Shown: positions 35,743 to 45,021, counted from the first letter of the stretch. The stretch: 64,000 nucleotides of DNA from Ketobacter alkanivorans (GCF_002863865.1 NZ_CP022684.1:2013501-2077500); one strand, 5' to 3'. A program made the numbers and translations. The notes: generated by a model not told the origin, from the letters alone.

Positions 35743-35821
35743 TGCATTACCTCAAGGGATTCAAATTTACCTTAAGGGAGAGATGTACTGACGCTGCGAG
35801 GCTATATTGAAGAGATCGACA

Positions 35822-35995
35822 GTGCAGTACCAGGTTTTCCCGCCCGGTTGCATAAAACACTTTTCGATCCGACTCCAAGTATCTGGCTCGCACACTCATG
35901 GAGCATGCTTACAGTTGCGGGTACAGCCCCGGGGTTACACCGGGTTCCTTGGCAAGAATCGATCATGATGATCTATTCAGCCGGATTCGAGAGGC
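35822..35995 (-). promoter_or_regulatory. Cobalamin (B12) riboswitch upstream of the cobN-like operon
   Basis: Reading the minus strand, the leader contains the B12-aptamer core GGAACCCGGTGTAACCCCGG (about 35948-35929), GGGCTGTACCCGCAACTGTAAGC (about 35930-35908), the B12 box variant GAGCCAGATAC (35890-35880) and a closing GGGCGGGAAAACCTGG near 35850-35831. These match the conserved segments of the RF00174 class. It lies about 80 bases upstream of the cobN-like start and should repress the operon when adenosylcobalamin is ample. Exact boundaries and the expression platform (transcription or translation) cannot be settled by eye. Confidence 0.88.
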
Positions 35996-36041
35996 TGTTA
36001 TAGAGATTTCAGAGACGCCTGTCAAACTAAACTAGCGTATA

Positions 36042-36737
36042 TTAAGTCGAGCCTTGGCGATACCAAGCGATGGAGTCTGTCACGGCATCGAACACCAACC
36101 TGCCAAGCACCTCACCAAACAGCACATGTTTTCCGCAGTAGGCAACGGTTTGCCCACTGACTCGAGACACCACGGCAACCGCATCCGTGCCAGTGCCGGT
36201 CGCCATGCGCTGGGATACAGGGCTAACGATACCTGCCTCAAACAATGCTGCAGATTTCGCCTCGGTAATCATCTGCACGGCTTCTACCTTTGCTGCATCG
36301 CTCATGGCTACCGATGTCAACATTATGATATTTATTGTTCCTGCCAAGCCTGGTTCCGTCAGCATGCTGCGGTATTCGGCGTGATCGCCGACGCAACGGG
36401 CGTTATTCAGGCCACAGGTTACCAGCACCACGACCTCAACACCCTGGACGGTCTCTTCATACAGCCGGAAGGAGTCCATCGAGGCAGCTGTCATCATGCC
36501 TACTACCTCCCCTGTGCATTCAAGGCTATCCGCGTAGTTCTGCAACGTAATCGCTGGGGCCTCCAATTCACCCGGGTCTGCGGGCACTTTGAGATTTAAC
36601 ACGTGACGAGCATGGATCAAACCTCCGTTTAACACAGAAGAACTCAGCACCCGAAAATCGGACTCAAGCAGGCTGACCAATACATATTGATGCGTTTGAA
36701 TTACTCTTAACCAAGGGCTTTGCTTGACAATAATCAT
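36042..36737 (-). CDS. cbiZ: Adenosylcobinamide amidohydrolase
   Basis: Salvage enzyme that removes the side chain of cobinamides so that cobyric acid can be reused. 231 aa from ATG 36737; similarity begins near ESDFRVLSSSVLNGGL. Family motifs: SLECTGEVVGMMTAASMDSF, VVVLVTCGLNNARCVGD, GTINIIMLTSVAMSDAAKVEAVQMITEAK and GTGTDAVAVVS. The frame is open to 37013 but that part overlaps the divergent MAPEG gene. ATG 36767 is an alternative start. It ends only about 45 bp before the riboswitch of the cobN-like operon on the same strand, so it is expressed separately or reads through into the aptamer. Together the block indicates corrinoid salvage. Confidence 0.88.
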   Translation of the reverse strand: MIIVKQSPWLRVIQTHQYVLVSLLESDFRVLSSSVLNGGLIHARHVLNLKVPADPGELEAPAITLQNYADSLECTGEVVGMMTAASMDSFRLYEETVQGVEVVVLVTCGLNNARCVGDHAEYRSMLTEPGLAGTINIIMLTSVAMSDAAKVEAVQMITEAKSAALFEAGIVSPVSQRMATGTGTDAVAVVSRVSGQTVAYCGKHVLFGEVLGRLVFDAVTDSIAWYRQGST

Positions 36738-36810
36738 GAAAGAGCCATTAATTGCTGCACTGGTCATAGGATACGTAGAATTGACCCCTGACACAAAAGG
36801 CTGCATACCC

Positions 36811-37230
36811 ATGAACGAAAAATTAATATTTTTACCTGTTCTCATCCATATTTTGTTAACAGTCTCTGTTTTTATTGCCCTAGCAAGTGCCAAAAAGCGG
36901 GCTTTGGCAGAAGACAGCGTAAACGAAGAGCGACGTGGATTATTTGATGACGCCTGGCCTAACAAGGTCATCCAGATCAACAACAATATTCGCAACCAGT
37001 TTGAAGTACCCATTCTATTTTACGTGCTGATTTTTATGCTTTGGGAATTAGGTGGTGTCAGCTGGTTGGCATGCCTGATTGCCTGGCTTTTTGTCGGCAG
37101 CCGCATTTTGCACGCCTATATACATACCGGCACCAACTACGTTCCGCTACGGCGCAAAGTTTTCACCTTTGGCTGTGTAATGGTGCTTATACTTACTTTT
37201 CTTGTATCAAAAGCTATTTGGTCTGCCTGA
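36811..37230 (+). CDS. MAPEG-family membrane protein
   Basis: 139 aa with four membrane segments. Motifs QINNNIRNQFEVPILFYVLIFMLW and GSRILHAYIHTGTNYVPLRRKVFTFG are the MAPEG (microsomal glutathione S-transferase-like) signature, including the N-x-x-E-x-P glutathione-binding block. Bacterial members are usually of unknown substrate. ATG 36811 matches the family start. It is divergent from cbiZ and is followed after 1 bp by the DUF2238 gene. Confidence 0.87.
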   Translation: MNEKLIFLPVLIHILLTVSVFIALASAKKRALAEDSVNEERRGLFDDAWPNKVIQINNNIRNQFEVPILFYVLIFMLWELGGVSWLACLIAWLFVGSRILHAYIHTGTNYVPLRRKVFTFGCVMVLILTFLVSKAIWSA

Positions 37231-37231
37231 C

Positions 37232-37828
37232 ATGTGGAAACTATTGTGGGTAAGCGTGTTTGTCGCCGTCTTGCTCTGGTCTGGGTGGCACCCCAAAGAC
37301 ACTGTGACCTGGATGCTAGAAGTGGCTCCAGCCGTGATTGGAGCAATTCTAATGCTCATCACTCTGCGCAGCTTTCCTCTTACGCCACTGCTGTATTGGC
37401 TGATTCTACTCCATTGCATCATTCTGATGGTGGGTGGTCATTATACCTATGCCGAGGTTCCTCTATTCGATCATCTAAGAGACTGGATGGGTTCTGATCG
37501 CAATAACTACGATAAACTGGGGCATTTTGCGCAAGGTTTTGTCCCTGCCATCCTTGCCCGAGAAATACTGATACGCAAGCAGGTAGTAACCGGTTCCAGT
37601 TGGTTGTTCTTTATCGTGGCAAGTATTTGCCTGGCGTTCAGTGCATTTTATGAATTGATCGAGTGGTGGGTGGCATTATTATCAGACGAGGCGGCAGATT
37701 CTTTTCTGGGTACACAAGGCTATGTATGGGATACCCAATCTGATATGGGGTATGCGCTCTTGGGCGCCATTATAGGCCAACTCTTACTGGCTCGCCTGCA
37801 CAACAAACAACTGGATCAACTGGCATAA
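37232..37828 (+). CDS. DUF2238 (YjdF-like) membrane protein
   Basis: 198 aa, about five membrane segments. Family features: GGHYTYAEVPLFDHLRDWMGSDRNNYDKLGHFAQGFVPAILAREIL, AFYELIEWWVALL, and GYVWDTQSDMGYALLGAIIGQLL with conserved His, Asp and Glu residues at the membrane face. ATG 37232 begins 1 bp after the MAPEG stop, so the two are co-transcribed. Function unknown. Confidence 0.85.
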   Translation: MWKLLWVSVFVAVLLWSGWHPKDTVTWMLEVAPAVIGAILMLITLRSFPLTPLLYWLILLHCIILMVGGHYTYAEVPLFDHLRDWMGSDRNNYDKLGHFAQGFVPAILAREILIRKQVVTGSSWLFFIVASICLAFSAFYELIEWWVALLSDEAADSFLGTQGYVWDTQSDMGYALLGAIIGQLLLARLHNKQLDQLA

Positions 37829-37857
37829 AAAAGCCCCGCATCATAACGATGCGGGGC
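37827..37857 (-). terminator. Intrinsic terminator of the TSP3 lipoprotein gene
   Basis: Perfect 10-bp GC-rich stem GCCCCGCATC (37833-37842), loop ATAAC, GATGCGGGGC (37848-37857). On the minus strand it is followed by a T-run, so it ends the lipoprotein transcript; it may also stop the convergent DUF2238 message less efficiently. Confidence 0.85.
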
Positions 37858-37899
37858 CACGCCTAAACCACACGCCTGGTGGTTAAAAAGAGTAGGAGG

Positions 37900-39288
37900 T
37901 TATGGCAGGGTGGTACCCAATACTTCCCTTGAGTAAATCAAATCACCATTACTGTCAGTACCGGTAATTCGATATCGCACCGCAAAGTCATCACAGGATG
38001 CTTCCAAACAGAAGGCATCGTAATACCCACCGGTAATGGAGCCACCGGTTAGATTCAGGTGCATCTGTATATAGCCTGTCAATCCATCACACTGGAACTC
38101 AATCGAAGCACCTGTGTTCAGGGGCCCGGTTGCGCTGCTATTCAGCACACCAGATGCAGATCCGTTGCCCAAACAACTATCCAACATGGCGTTATTGGCC
38201 GTAAACGTCATCAACGCAGTGGGTGGGAAGAAGGAGTTTACAGTCGCTTTCCAATTGGCAGAGCCTGCTTCCAATTCTGAATTGGAGGCATTGATTGACC
38301 AGTTGAACGTACCATCCGGCTGGTTACAGTTGTTGTAGGTACACTGCATGATCTCCATCAGGCGATCCAACAGATCCAGGTAGTCATAGAAGAACTTATC
38401 TGTTCCCACGTATCCTGGCTCATCGCACGCATCACCAATATCATCACCATCCGTATCTGCTTGATCCGCATTAGGAACCAACGGACAGTTGTCCAAGTCG
38501 TCTTCTACCCCGTCACCATCGGTATCAAACAGCAAATCACACGCATCGCCGATACCATCTCCATCGCCGTCGCTCTGGTCGGCGTTGGGTGCAACGGGAC
38601 AGTTGTCCTGATCGTTATTAACCCCATCATTATCTAAGTCAGCGTCACAAACATCACCGATCTGATCACCATCACCATCGGCCTGATCTGTATTGGCTAC
38701 GGCCGGACAGTTATCTGCATCGTCATCAATGCCATCGTTATCCTGATCTACATCACAGACGTCGCCATCACCATCATCATCGCTGTCGATTTGTTCCGGG
38801 TTATAGTCAGCCGGGCAATTATCATTTAGGTCGACTATGCCGTCACCGTCGCTGTCGTTACCCTGCCCGCCATTATCGCAATTCAGGAAGAATAAAGCCG
38901 AGCGAGTCTCAAGGGTGATGCCTCCCAGTGGCGATGCATCCCATTCGAATGCCAGACTTACCTGACGCAGCACTTCAGCACCACTTTCGCTGCTATCACA
39001 TGCCAGCTCAATTCCACTATTGTAGGTTTGCGTAGACCCACCGGAACAGTCACCACCGGCATAGTCAGCTGCGCTGCCATCCGTTGTGTAGCAAACGGTC
39101 TTACCACTGAGCTGACTCAGAAGCACCGTGCCGGTGTCAGTTTCGAATTGGGTATTGGCGGGTGGATTAACAAAAATCTGTTCATTGGATGGCGCTTCAC
39201 AGGCCGCCATCAGTATAGATACAAGTGCTAGAGCAGCGACACGTACCAGCCTGTCGCCCCCCAATCCATCAGGAATCAGTATGCTCAT
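37900..39288 (-). CDS. Thrombospondin type 3 repeat lipoprotein
   Basis: 462 aa. Lipobox LMAAC (Cys30) indicates a lipid-anchored envelope protein. Residues about 145-290 hold four thrombospondin type 3 repeats (DSDGDGI..., D..NCP...N..Q.D.D.D..GD.CD), which bind calcium and form a rigid rod; flanking Cys-rich domains (about 60-140 and 300-462) are unrecognised. ATG 39288 has GGATT seven bases upstream; a GTG at 39303 is also in frame. Likely exposed at the outer membrane, perhaps as an adhesin or structural protein. The Asp/Asn-rich coding repeats also show up as DNA repeats. Confidence 0.8.
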   Translation of the reverse strand: MSILIPDGLGGDRLVRVAALALVSILMAACEAPSNEQIFVNPPANTQFETDTGTVLLSQLSGKTVCYTTDGSAADYAGGDCSGGSTQTYNSGIELACDSSESGAEVLRQVSLAFEWDASPLGGITLETRSALFFLNCDNGGQGNDSDGDGIVDLNDNCPADYNPEQIDSDDDGDGDVCDVDQDNDGIDDDADNCPAVANTDQADGDGDQIGDVCDADLDNDGVNNDQDNCPVAPNADQSDGDGDGIGDACDLLFDTDGDGVEDDLDNCPLVPNADQADTDGDDIGDACDEPGYVGTDKFFYDYLDLLDRLMEIMQCTYNNCNQPDGTFNWSINASNSELEAGSANWKATVNSFFPPTALMTFTANNAMLDSCLGNGSASGVLNSSATGPLNTGASIEFQCDGLTGYIQMHLNLTGGSITGGYYDAFCLEASCDDFAVRYRITGTDSNGDLIYSREVLGTTLP

Positions 39289-39532
39289 CAGTAAATCCTT
39301 CACAATCGGAAATGTATTTGAGTTGTAGTTATTTTTTTGGCCCCAACTGTCTGGGTATCCAGCGATTCATCACAACGCCCATTATCCGTAGCAACATAGC
39401 TACTGGAGCCTCAGCGGAGTTTGTCACGATGATATCGCATTCTGGTAGTACTTAAGTCGCATTGACAGCACACCACGCCTATGGTTTAACTCGTTGGCCT
39501 TATTAAACACATTAAACGAAGTGACTTATATC

Positions 39533-40204
39533 TTGGATAACAAGCAGAACCGCCAGCAACCCCAAACGACCGTATTGGTAATCGACGATCACCCCGTCTT
39601 TCAGGATGGAATTTCTGTAATTCTGGACGCGCTATTGGCTCCAGTGGAAATCATTCAGGCCCTCAATGCCAAGGAAGCGTTTGCCCATGCCAACTCAAGA
39701 GCGGATCTGGATTGGATTTTTGTAGATTATCAGCTGCCCGATTCTGATGGTCTATCCATTATCAAAGAGCTGAATACGCTGATGATCACGGCACCCATTG
39801 TGATGATGTCGGGGGTAGATGACCTGGAGCTGGTATCAAAAGCCCTTAAACTGGGCGTGAGTGGTTTCATTCATAAAACCGGCGGCAAGATGATTTTCAA
39901 GGATTGTCTGGATACGATTGAGCAAGGCAAAGTCTATTTACCAACAGATACCCGCGTCCGGTTGGAGCATTACCAACAGACCGTTGGCAAGCAAAATGAA
40001 GCCATCATGAAACAGCTCAGCACTCGTCGCATGGATGTCTTACTGTTGGTGGCTGAGGGGTATTCCAATCAGGAAATTGCCGGTTCACTTTCTATTTCTG
40101 AGGCCACGGTCAAATCGCATGTATCTGCACTTATGTCTATTCTGGATGCTGACAGCCGTTATCATTGCGTGGCAGAAGCGCGCAAACTTGGCCTGATCAA
40201 GTAG
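39533..40204 (+). CDS. NarL/FixJ-type response regulator
   Basis: 223 aa from TTG 39533; GTG 39521 and TTG 39494 are equally defensible and none has a clear Shine-Dalgarno. N-terminal receiver domain with acidic pair VIDDHP, phospho-acceptor Asp in WIFVDYQLPDSDG, and Lys in GVSGFIHKTGG. C-terminal LuxR-type HTH LSTRRMDVLLLVAEGYSNQEIAGSLSISEATVKSHVSAL. Its 3' end overlaps by 8 bp the end of the convergent hybrid kinase gene, the likely partner. Confidence 0.88.
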   Translation: MDNKQNRQQPQTTVLVIDDHPVFQDGISVILDALLAPVEIIQALNAKEAFAHANSRADLDWIFVDYQLPDSDGLSIIKELNTLMITAPIVMMSGVDDLELVSKALKLGVSGFIHKTGGKMIFKDCLDTIEQGKVYLPTDTRVRLEHYQQTVGKQNEAIMKQLSTRRMDVLLLVAEGYSNQEIAGSLSISEATVKSHVSALMSILDADSRYHCVAEARKLGLIK

Positions 40205-41942
40205 CATTTTGGTGTTGCAATAATTGCCTCAACACCTTGCGAAGATGAACTGGCTTAACCGGTTTTTGCAACAGGAACAATGCATTCTGACGTATCTTTT
40301 GCAGCAATACAGGACTGGTGTCACCGCTCATCAGTAACGCAGGAATCTGTTTGCCAATCCGCTCCTGCACAGCTTTGATTAACGCTAAACCTGTGCAGTT
40401 AACCAGATGGTAATCCGACACTATGATCTGAGGCGGTTTAACGGTATCAACACACGCCAATGCAGACTCCATACCTGATGCTGCGGTTACCGTGCAGCCC
40501 CATTCTCGCAACAAATTGCTGGTGGCCTCCAGCAAGGCTTGTTCGTCATCCACCACCAAAACCCGGCAGCCCTGCAGTGAAAAGGTCATAGCCTCCTCTT
40601 TCACTGCCACTTGTTCACGATCCCCTTTAGGGGCCACGATGGTAAAGTTGGAGCCCTGGTTTGGCACCGATTCCAAACGCAATTCCAGATCCAGTAATTC
40701 GGTCAGACGTTTCACCACTGACAAACCTAAACCTACGCCCTGTTGTCGTAAACGATTCTGACTGGCCACCTGATGATATTCTTCAAACACCAGCGCTTGT
40801 TCTTGCAGGGGAATGCCCATACCGGTGTCCTGCACGTCAATAAGTACACGCTCGTTCCGTGTGCTCACGCTTACTTCAATCGAGCCTTCATCGGTAAACT
40901 TTACAGCATTAGACAGCAGGTTGCGGATGATACGCCCCAGTACCATGGGATCGGTGTAAGCCACGCTGTCATCGGCATGCAACGTAAGCGCTAAACCTTT
41001 TGAGTGTGCTGCTGGCTCGAACTCTCGCACCAGCAACACCAACAGTTCCCGCAGGTCTATATTTGCCAGGCTGACTTTCAGATCATTTGACTCAAGCCGC
41101 GATAAATCCATTAATGAGTTGAACATTTCGCTCAGGGAATCATGACAATTCAACCCTTGTTGCACCAATGCTTTCTGATCGGCAAGCAGGCCGGTGTTAG
41201 AGCTGCTGGTCGAACTGGCGCGCAGCTTCATACTTTCCAAAATAAGGCCTAACGCCTGCAGCGGTTGTCGCAGGTCGTGACTGGCCACTGCCAAAAAACG
41301 CGATTTGGCACGATTGGCCGACTCGGCTTTTTCTTTGGCAACGGTGACTTGCTCCAGTAGCTCGCGGTTCTGAAAATCGATGGTGATCGACATGGTAATG
41401 ATCTGATTGATCTTGCTGCTGATCATTATGAAGGCAGTAATACAGGCAACCCCCAGCAAAGCCGTTGCAGTCAAACCCAGTAAAAACAACTTAACGATCA
41501 ACAACCCCAATATGGGCAACGTAAATGCCAAATAGGCCGGCAGGTATCCAGCCAACGCGGGCAATGTAGACGCACACATGCCAGCAAGAGCAATTGAAAT
41601 AAAGATAACGGATTCGGTCTGGGGCTGATTCATAAACCAAACGGGCACCAACCCCCACAAAGAGCCCGCATAGAGCATCCCCAGCACCAGCAGCCGTGGC
41701 ACTCTGCGGTAATCACCATGCTGCCTGGCCTGTTGCCAGTGACTATCAACCACCACCACCCGGGCGACGTGACTCAACAACACCACCACTAACCACACCA
41801 ACACCAGAATTGAATGCGTGGTAAACCAAAGCACCCCACTGGTTACCAACACCGCAACGGTGTGTGGCCAGGTGGTAACACGAAGCTGATCAAAAACGTA
41901 GTCAAGCTGTGATTCTTTAACAGCGGATTTAGCGTACTGCAT
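40197..41942 (-). CDS. Hybrid sensor histidine kinase with C-terminal receiver
   Basis: 581 aa. About six membrane segments (residues 25-178) form the sensor with little periplasmic mass, so the signal is probably membrane- or lipid-linked. Then HisKA with H222 in VASHDLRQPLQAL, ATPase boxes RNLLSNAVKFTDEG (N box), DVQDTGMGIP and GVGLGLSVVKRLTELL (G boxes), and a receiver (about 455-575) with VLVVDDEQ and Asp in IIVSDYHLVNC. The architecture resembles RpfC/other 7TM-type hybrid kinases. It is tail-to-tail with a response regulator gene. Confidence 0.88.
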   Translation of the reverse strand: MQYAKSAVKESQLDYVFDQLRVTTWPHTVAVLVTSGVLWFTTHSILVLVWLVVVLLSHVARVVVVDSHWQQARQHGDYRRVPRLLVLGMLYAGSLWGLVPVWFMNQPQTESVIFISIALAGMCASTLPALAGYLPAYLAFTLPILGLLIVKLFLLGLTATALLGVACITAFIMISSKINQIITMSITIDFQNRELLEQVTVAKEKAESANRAKSRFLAVASHDLRQPLQALGLILESMKLRASSTSSSNTGLLADQKALVQQGLNCHDSLSEMFNSLMDLSRLESNDLKVSLANIDLRELLVLLVREFEPAAHSKGLALTLHADDSVAYTDPMVLGRIIRNLLSNAVKFTDEGSIEVSVSTRNERVLIDVQDTGMGIPLQEQALVFEEYHQVASQNRLRQQGVGLGLSVVKRLTELLDLELRLESVPNQGSNFTIVAPKGDREQVAVKEEAMTFSLQGCRVLVVDDEQALLEATSNLLREWGCTVTAASGMESALACVDTVKPPQIIVSDYHLVNCTGLALIKAVQERIGKQIPALLMSGDTSPVLLQKIRQNALFLLQKPVKPVHLRKVLRQLLQHQNAT

Positions 41943-42004
41943 CGATTATTATTATCGTTGGTTAGGAGGCTTGGCCCATGCTAGCACGAAACCATACTCT
42001 GTAT

Positions 42005-42367
42005 TTAGTGCTCGCGCTCCTGCCGAAGGCTTTCGCGCTGTTTGCGCAAGCGTGGGTTATCCGGTTCCAATTTAATAGCGGTGGCAATAATTTCCAGCGC
42101 TTCCAGATGGCGCTGATGCTTTCCCAGGGCAGTAGCCAACGCCATCAAAGCCTGCACACAACGAGGCTTGTGTTCCAGGCAGCGTGTAGCAGCCCCCGAC
42201 AGCATGACATAATCCTCCATGGCCTCGCAGGCTTCAAACAGAGCCAGCCATGCCTCCAGATAATCGGGCAACTGCTCAGTTACTTGCTGCATTACCACCT
42301 TGGCGACTGGCCACTGCTGTTGTTGCCCCATCATTTTTGCAAACGCCACTGCCTGCAGGGCTGACAT
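42005..42367 (-). CDS. Small TPR-like protein
   Basis: 120 aa from ATG 42367, where GGAGGA lies 6 bases upstream; a longer frame reaches 42478. Two to three tetratricopeptide-like helix pairs can be seen (WPVAKVVMQQVTEQLPDYLEAWLALFEACEAME, then LGKHQRHLEALEIIATAIKLEPDNPRLRKQRESL). No signal peptide. Probably a protein-interaction module; function unknown. Confidence 0.65.
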   Translation of the reverse strand: MSALQAVAFAKMMGQQQQWPVAKVVMQQVTEQLPDYLEAWLALFEACEAMEDYVMLSGAATRCLEHKPRCVQALMALATALGKHQRHLEALEIIATAIKLEPDNPRLRKQRESLRQEREH

Positions 42368-42540
42368 GGTTTTTCCTCCACGCCCCGGCAGGCTTACGTC
42401 GATTTGTTTGTTTCCAATGCTTTCGGGTTTGTTCACGGGCACCACACGATCAGGGGTAAAACCACAGTATACCCGCAAACAGAAGCTAATTGCCTTTGGC
42501 AGCCTTTATGTAATTTTAGTTAACAACCAAGCCTCGCAGG

Positions 42541-42568
42541 TTGATTCCTCGGCAGGTTCCGTTAGAAT
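42541..42568 (+). promoter_or_regulatory. Sigma-70 promoter of trhO
   Basis: -35 TTGATT (42541-42546), 16-bp spacer, -10 TAGAAT (42563-42568), ending 65 bp upstream of the trhO start. Both hexamers are close to consensus. Confidence 0.6.
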
Positions 42569-42633
42569 GCCGCGGCTTGGTATTCTTACTTTACTAACCG
42601 CCCTGGATTTACGCTCCAGACAGCGAGGACATC

Positions 42634-43644
42634 ATGACCCACCCCTCTAACAGCGCCCCCATTGTGGTTTGTGCGCTCTACAAGTTCGTGACATTGGAAA
42701 ACTTTGAGCAACTGCGCCAGCCACTGCAGGATGTGATGTTGCAGCAGGATGTAAAAGGCACCCTGCTGTTGGCTCAGGAAGGTATTAACGGCACCATCGC
42801 TGGCAGCCGAGAAGGCATCGATGCTGTTTTGAACCATCTGCGCACAGACCCACGCCTAAGCCAGCTCGACACCAAGGAATCCTACGACGAAAGCCAGCCC
42901 TTTTACCGCAGCAAGGTAAAACTGAAACGGGAAATCGTCACCATGGGTGTGGAAGGCATCGACCCGAAGCGCGTGGTGGGCACCTACGTCAAACCCAGCG
43001 AGTGGAATGATCTGATCAGCGATCCTGATGTGATTCTGGTGGACACACGCAATGACTACGAGGTAGAGATCGGCACATTCAAGGGCGCTATCGACCCCAA
43101 AACCAAGACTTTTCGTGAGTTTCCCCAATACGTGACGGAGCATCTGGATAAAGACAAGCACAAGAAAGTCGCCATGTTCTGTACCGGCGGCATTCGTTGT
43201 GAGAAGTCGACTGCTTACTTGAAAGAGCAAGGGTTTGAGGAGGTCTACCACCTGGAAGGTGGCATTCTTAAATATCTGGAGGAGGTTCCTCAGGAAGAGT
43301 CACTGTGGCAAGGCGAATGCTTTGTATTTGATAACCGGGTGACCGTAGATCATCAACTGCAGAAGGGGCATTTTGATCAATGCCACGCTTGCCGTCGACC
43401 GATCACAGAAGAAGACAAACGCTCGCGCTATTATCAGGCCGGTGTCAGCTGTCATCACTGTTATGATGAATATTCAGAAGAACAGAAACAGCGCTTTGCC
43501 CAGCGCGAAAAGCAAATCAAGTTGGCCAAAAAACGTGGCGAACAACACATCGGGGGGGATCAGCAGGCGCTAATCGAGCAGCGCCGCGTGGCGAAACTGG
43601 CGCAGAAGAACGCCCAGCGGGAACATGATCGCACCTCAGGATAA
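42634..43644 (+). CDS. trhO: tRNA uridine(34) hydroxylase, rhodanese type
   Basis: Oxygen-dependent enzyme that makes 5-hydroxyuridine at position 34 of tRNA (formerly YceA). 336 aa. N-terminal acylphosphatase-like part [16 protein letters not shown], rhodanese domain with [18 protein letters not shown] and catalytic Cys in [13 protein letters not shown], then a Cys-rich tail ([14 protein letters not shown]) with a basic C-terminus. The tail is the usual zinc-binding-like addition. Its stop abuts the convergent envZ stop with no spacer. Confidence 0.95.
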   Translation: MTHPSNSAPIVVCALYKFVTLENFEQLRQPLQDVMLQQDVKGTLLLAQEGINGTIAGSREGIDAVLNHLRTDPRLSQLDTKESYDESQPFYRSKVKLKREIVTMGVEGIDPKRVVGTYVKPSEWNDLISDPDVILVDTRNDYEVEIGTFKGAIDPKTKTFREFPQYVTEHLDKDKHKKVAMFCTGGIRCEKSTAYLKEQGFEEVYHLEGGILKYLEEVPQEESLWQGECFVFDNRVTVDHQLQKGHFDQCHACRRPITEEDKRSRYYQAGVSCHHCYDEYSEEQKQRFAQREKQIKLAKKRGEQHIGGDQQALIEQRRVAKLAQKNAQREHDRTSG

Positions 43645-44964
43645 TTACCGTAGCCGCGCCATCATCGAGTCCGGCGGCACCAGATCACCGGTCACCGGGA
43701 AGTGGGCAATGGCCTCCAGGCCACCCCCTTCCCGGTTGCGCAGCTGCACTCGGCCGTGATGCATATCCACAATACGTTTGACGATAGCCAACCCTAAGCC
43801 TGAACCTTTGGTGGTACGACTTAAATCACCCCGCGCGAATGGCTGAAACAGCTCGTACATTTCCTTCTCGGTAAGCCCAGGGCCACGATCGGCCACCACC
43901 ACACAAATTTCGCCATCCTCCATACCGCTGCGAACTTCTACTTCCCCTCCACCATGACGAATGGCATTTCCAATCAAGTTGGCAAACATGCGCTTAAGTG
44001 ACAGCCGCTTTAAGGAAATACCCGGTAGCTGATGCAACGCGGTATTGATGTTGCGATCTTCTGATTCAAACTGAGCCACTACTTCCACAATGACTTCGTT
44101 GAGATCCCCCACTTCCGTTTGCTCATCGCTGCCGTCACGCACAAATAGTATGAACTGATCCAGTATCGCGTTCATATCCTCGATATCGCGAATCATGCCA
44201 TCGGTGAATTCCGACTCGCCCAACAGCTCAGCGGTGAGCCGCATGCGCGTTAACGGGGTGCGCAGATCGTGTGAGATGCCCGCCAGCAATAGGGCACGCT
44301 CTCGATCCACCCGTTGCAGGTTCTCGCTCATCTGGGTGAACGCCTTGTTCACTGCACCGATTTCCCGCGAGGTGTTTTCCAGCAGAGCCCCCTTTAACGG
44401 CTCACCACGGCCAATACGACGCGCCGCCATCTCCAGGTTTTTCAGGGGCCGGTTTAACTGCCGCACAAAGAAGGTGCCCAGCAAGAAAGCCAGTGCGGGT
44501 GTACCAATCAACCAGGCAAGAAAGGCGATGGCTTCGTAACGACCAAAATTCTCCAAGGGAAAACGTACCCATAGATCACCCAGCTGATGGGTGCTGACCC
44601 ACAACCCTGCCTCTGGTTCGAAGCCCAATCGAACCTCACCCCCGTGCCCGATGCGATTACGCATTGGATCAACAAAAATACTGCCGAACAGGCCCTCGTA
44701 TTCAGGAGGAATGATATCGGGGTCGGCGGTAATTTCGATATCATGTTGTTTTTCCAGGCGCTGCAATAACTCGTTTTTGCGTTCGCTGTCCACCAGGTAG
44801 CCGATGGTGTCCATTTCCAGGGCAACCAGTTTGGCGTTCTGTTTTACACCAGGCAGGTAGAGGTAGTATACGGCGAACAATAAGGTCGATGTCTGGCTCA
44901 GCAGTATTACCAACCATACAAGCCAGATGGTCCGCCAGAAAGAAGAACGTGGTATGAGTTTCAT
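43645..44964 (-). CDS. envZ: EnvZ-type sensor histidine kinase
   Basis: 439 aa inner-membrane kinase. Two membrane helices (about 13-35 and 146-165) flank a roughly 110-residue periplasmic sensor; HAMP domain RPLKNLEMAARRIGRGE; phospho-acceptor H232 in AGISHDLRTPLTRMRL; N box FANLIGNAIRHGGGE; G boxes VVADRGPGLT and GSGLGLAIVKRIVDMHHG. Close to AmgS/EnvZ of Pseudomonas, which responds to envelope stress. ATG 44964 is chosen (GGAAT upstream); the frame reaches 44994. It is separated from its regulator gene by a pyruvate-kinase-like gene. Confidence 0.9.
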   Translation of the reverse strand: MKLIPRSSFWRTIWLVWLVILLSQTSTLLFAVYYLYLPGVKQNAKLVALEMDTIGYLVDSERKNELLQRLEKQHDIEITADPDIIPPEYEGLFGSIFVDPMRNRIGHGGEVRLGFEPEAGLWVSTHQLGDLWVRFPLENFGRYEAIAFLAWLIGTPALAFLLGTFFVRQLNRPLKNLEMAARRIGRGEPLKGALLENTSREIGAVNKAFTQMSENLQRVDRERALLLAGISHDLRTPLTRMRLTAELLGESEFTDGMIRDIEDMNAILDQFILFVRDGSDEQTEVGDLNEVIVEVVAQFESEDRNINTALHQLPGISLKRLSLKRMFANLIGNAIRHGGGEVEVRSGMEDGEICVVVADRGPGLTEKEMYELFQPFARGDLSRTTKGSGLGLAIVKRIVDMHHGRVQLRNREGGGLEAIAHFPVTGDLVPPDSMMARLR

Positions 44965-45021
44965 AAGGATTCCAGGGTGACGCCAGCGGGCCATTATCCT
45001 GAATTCGTGGCAGCTGTGCCA

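Noticed and set aside
38395..38870. Tandem-looking DNA repeats
   Set aside because: They are the coding sequence of the thrombospondin type 3 repeats, not a repeat array or CRISPR.
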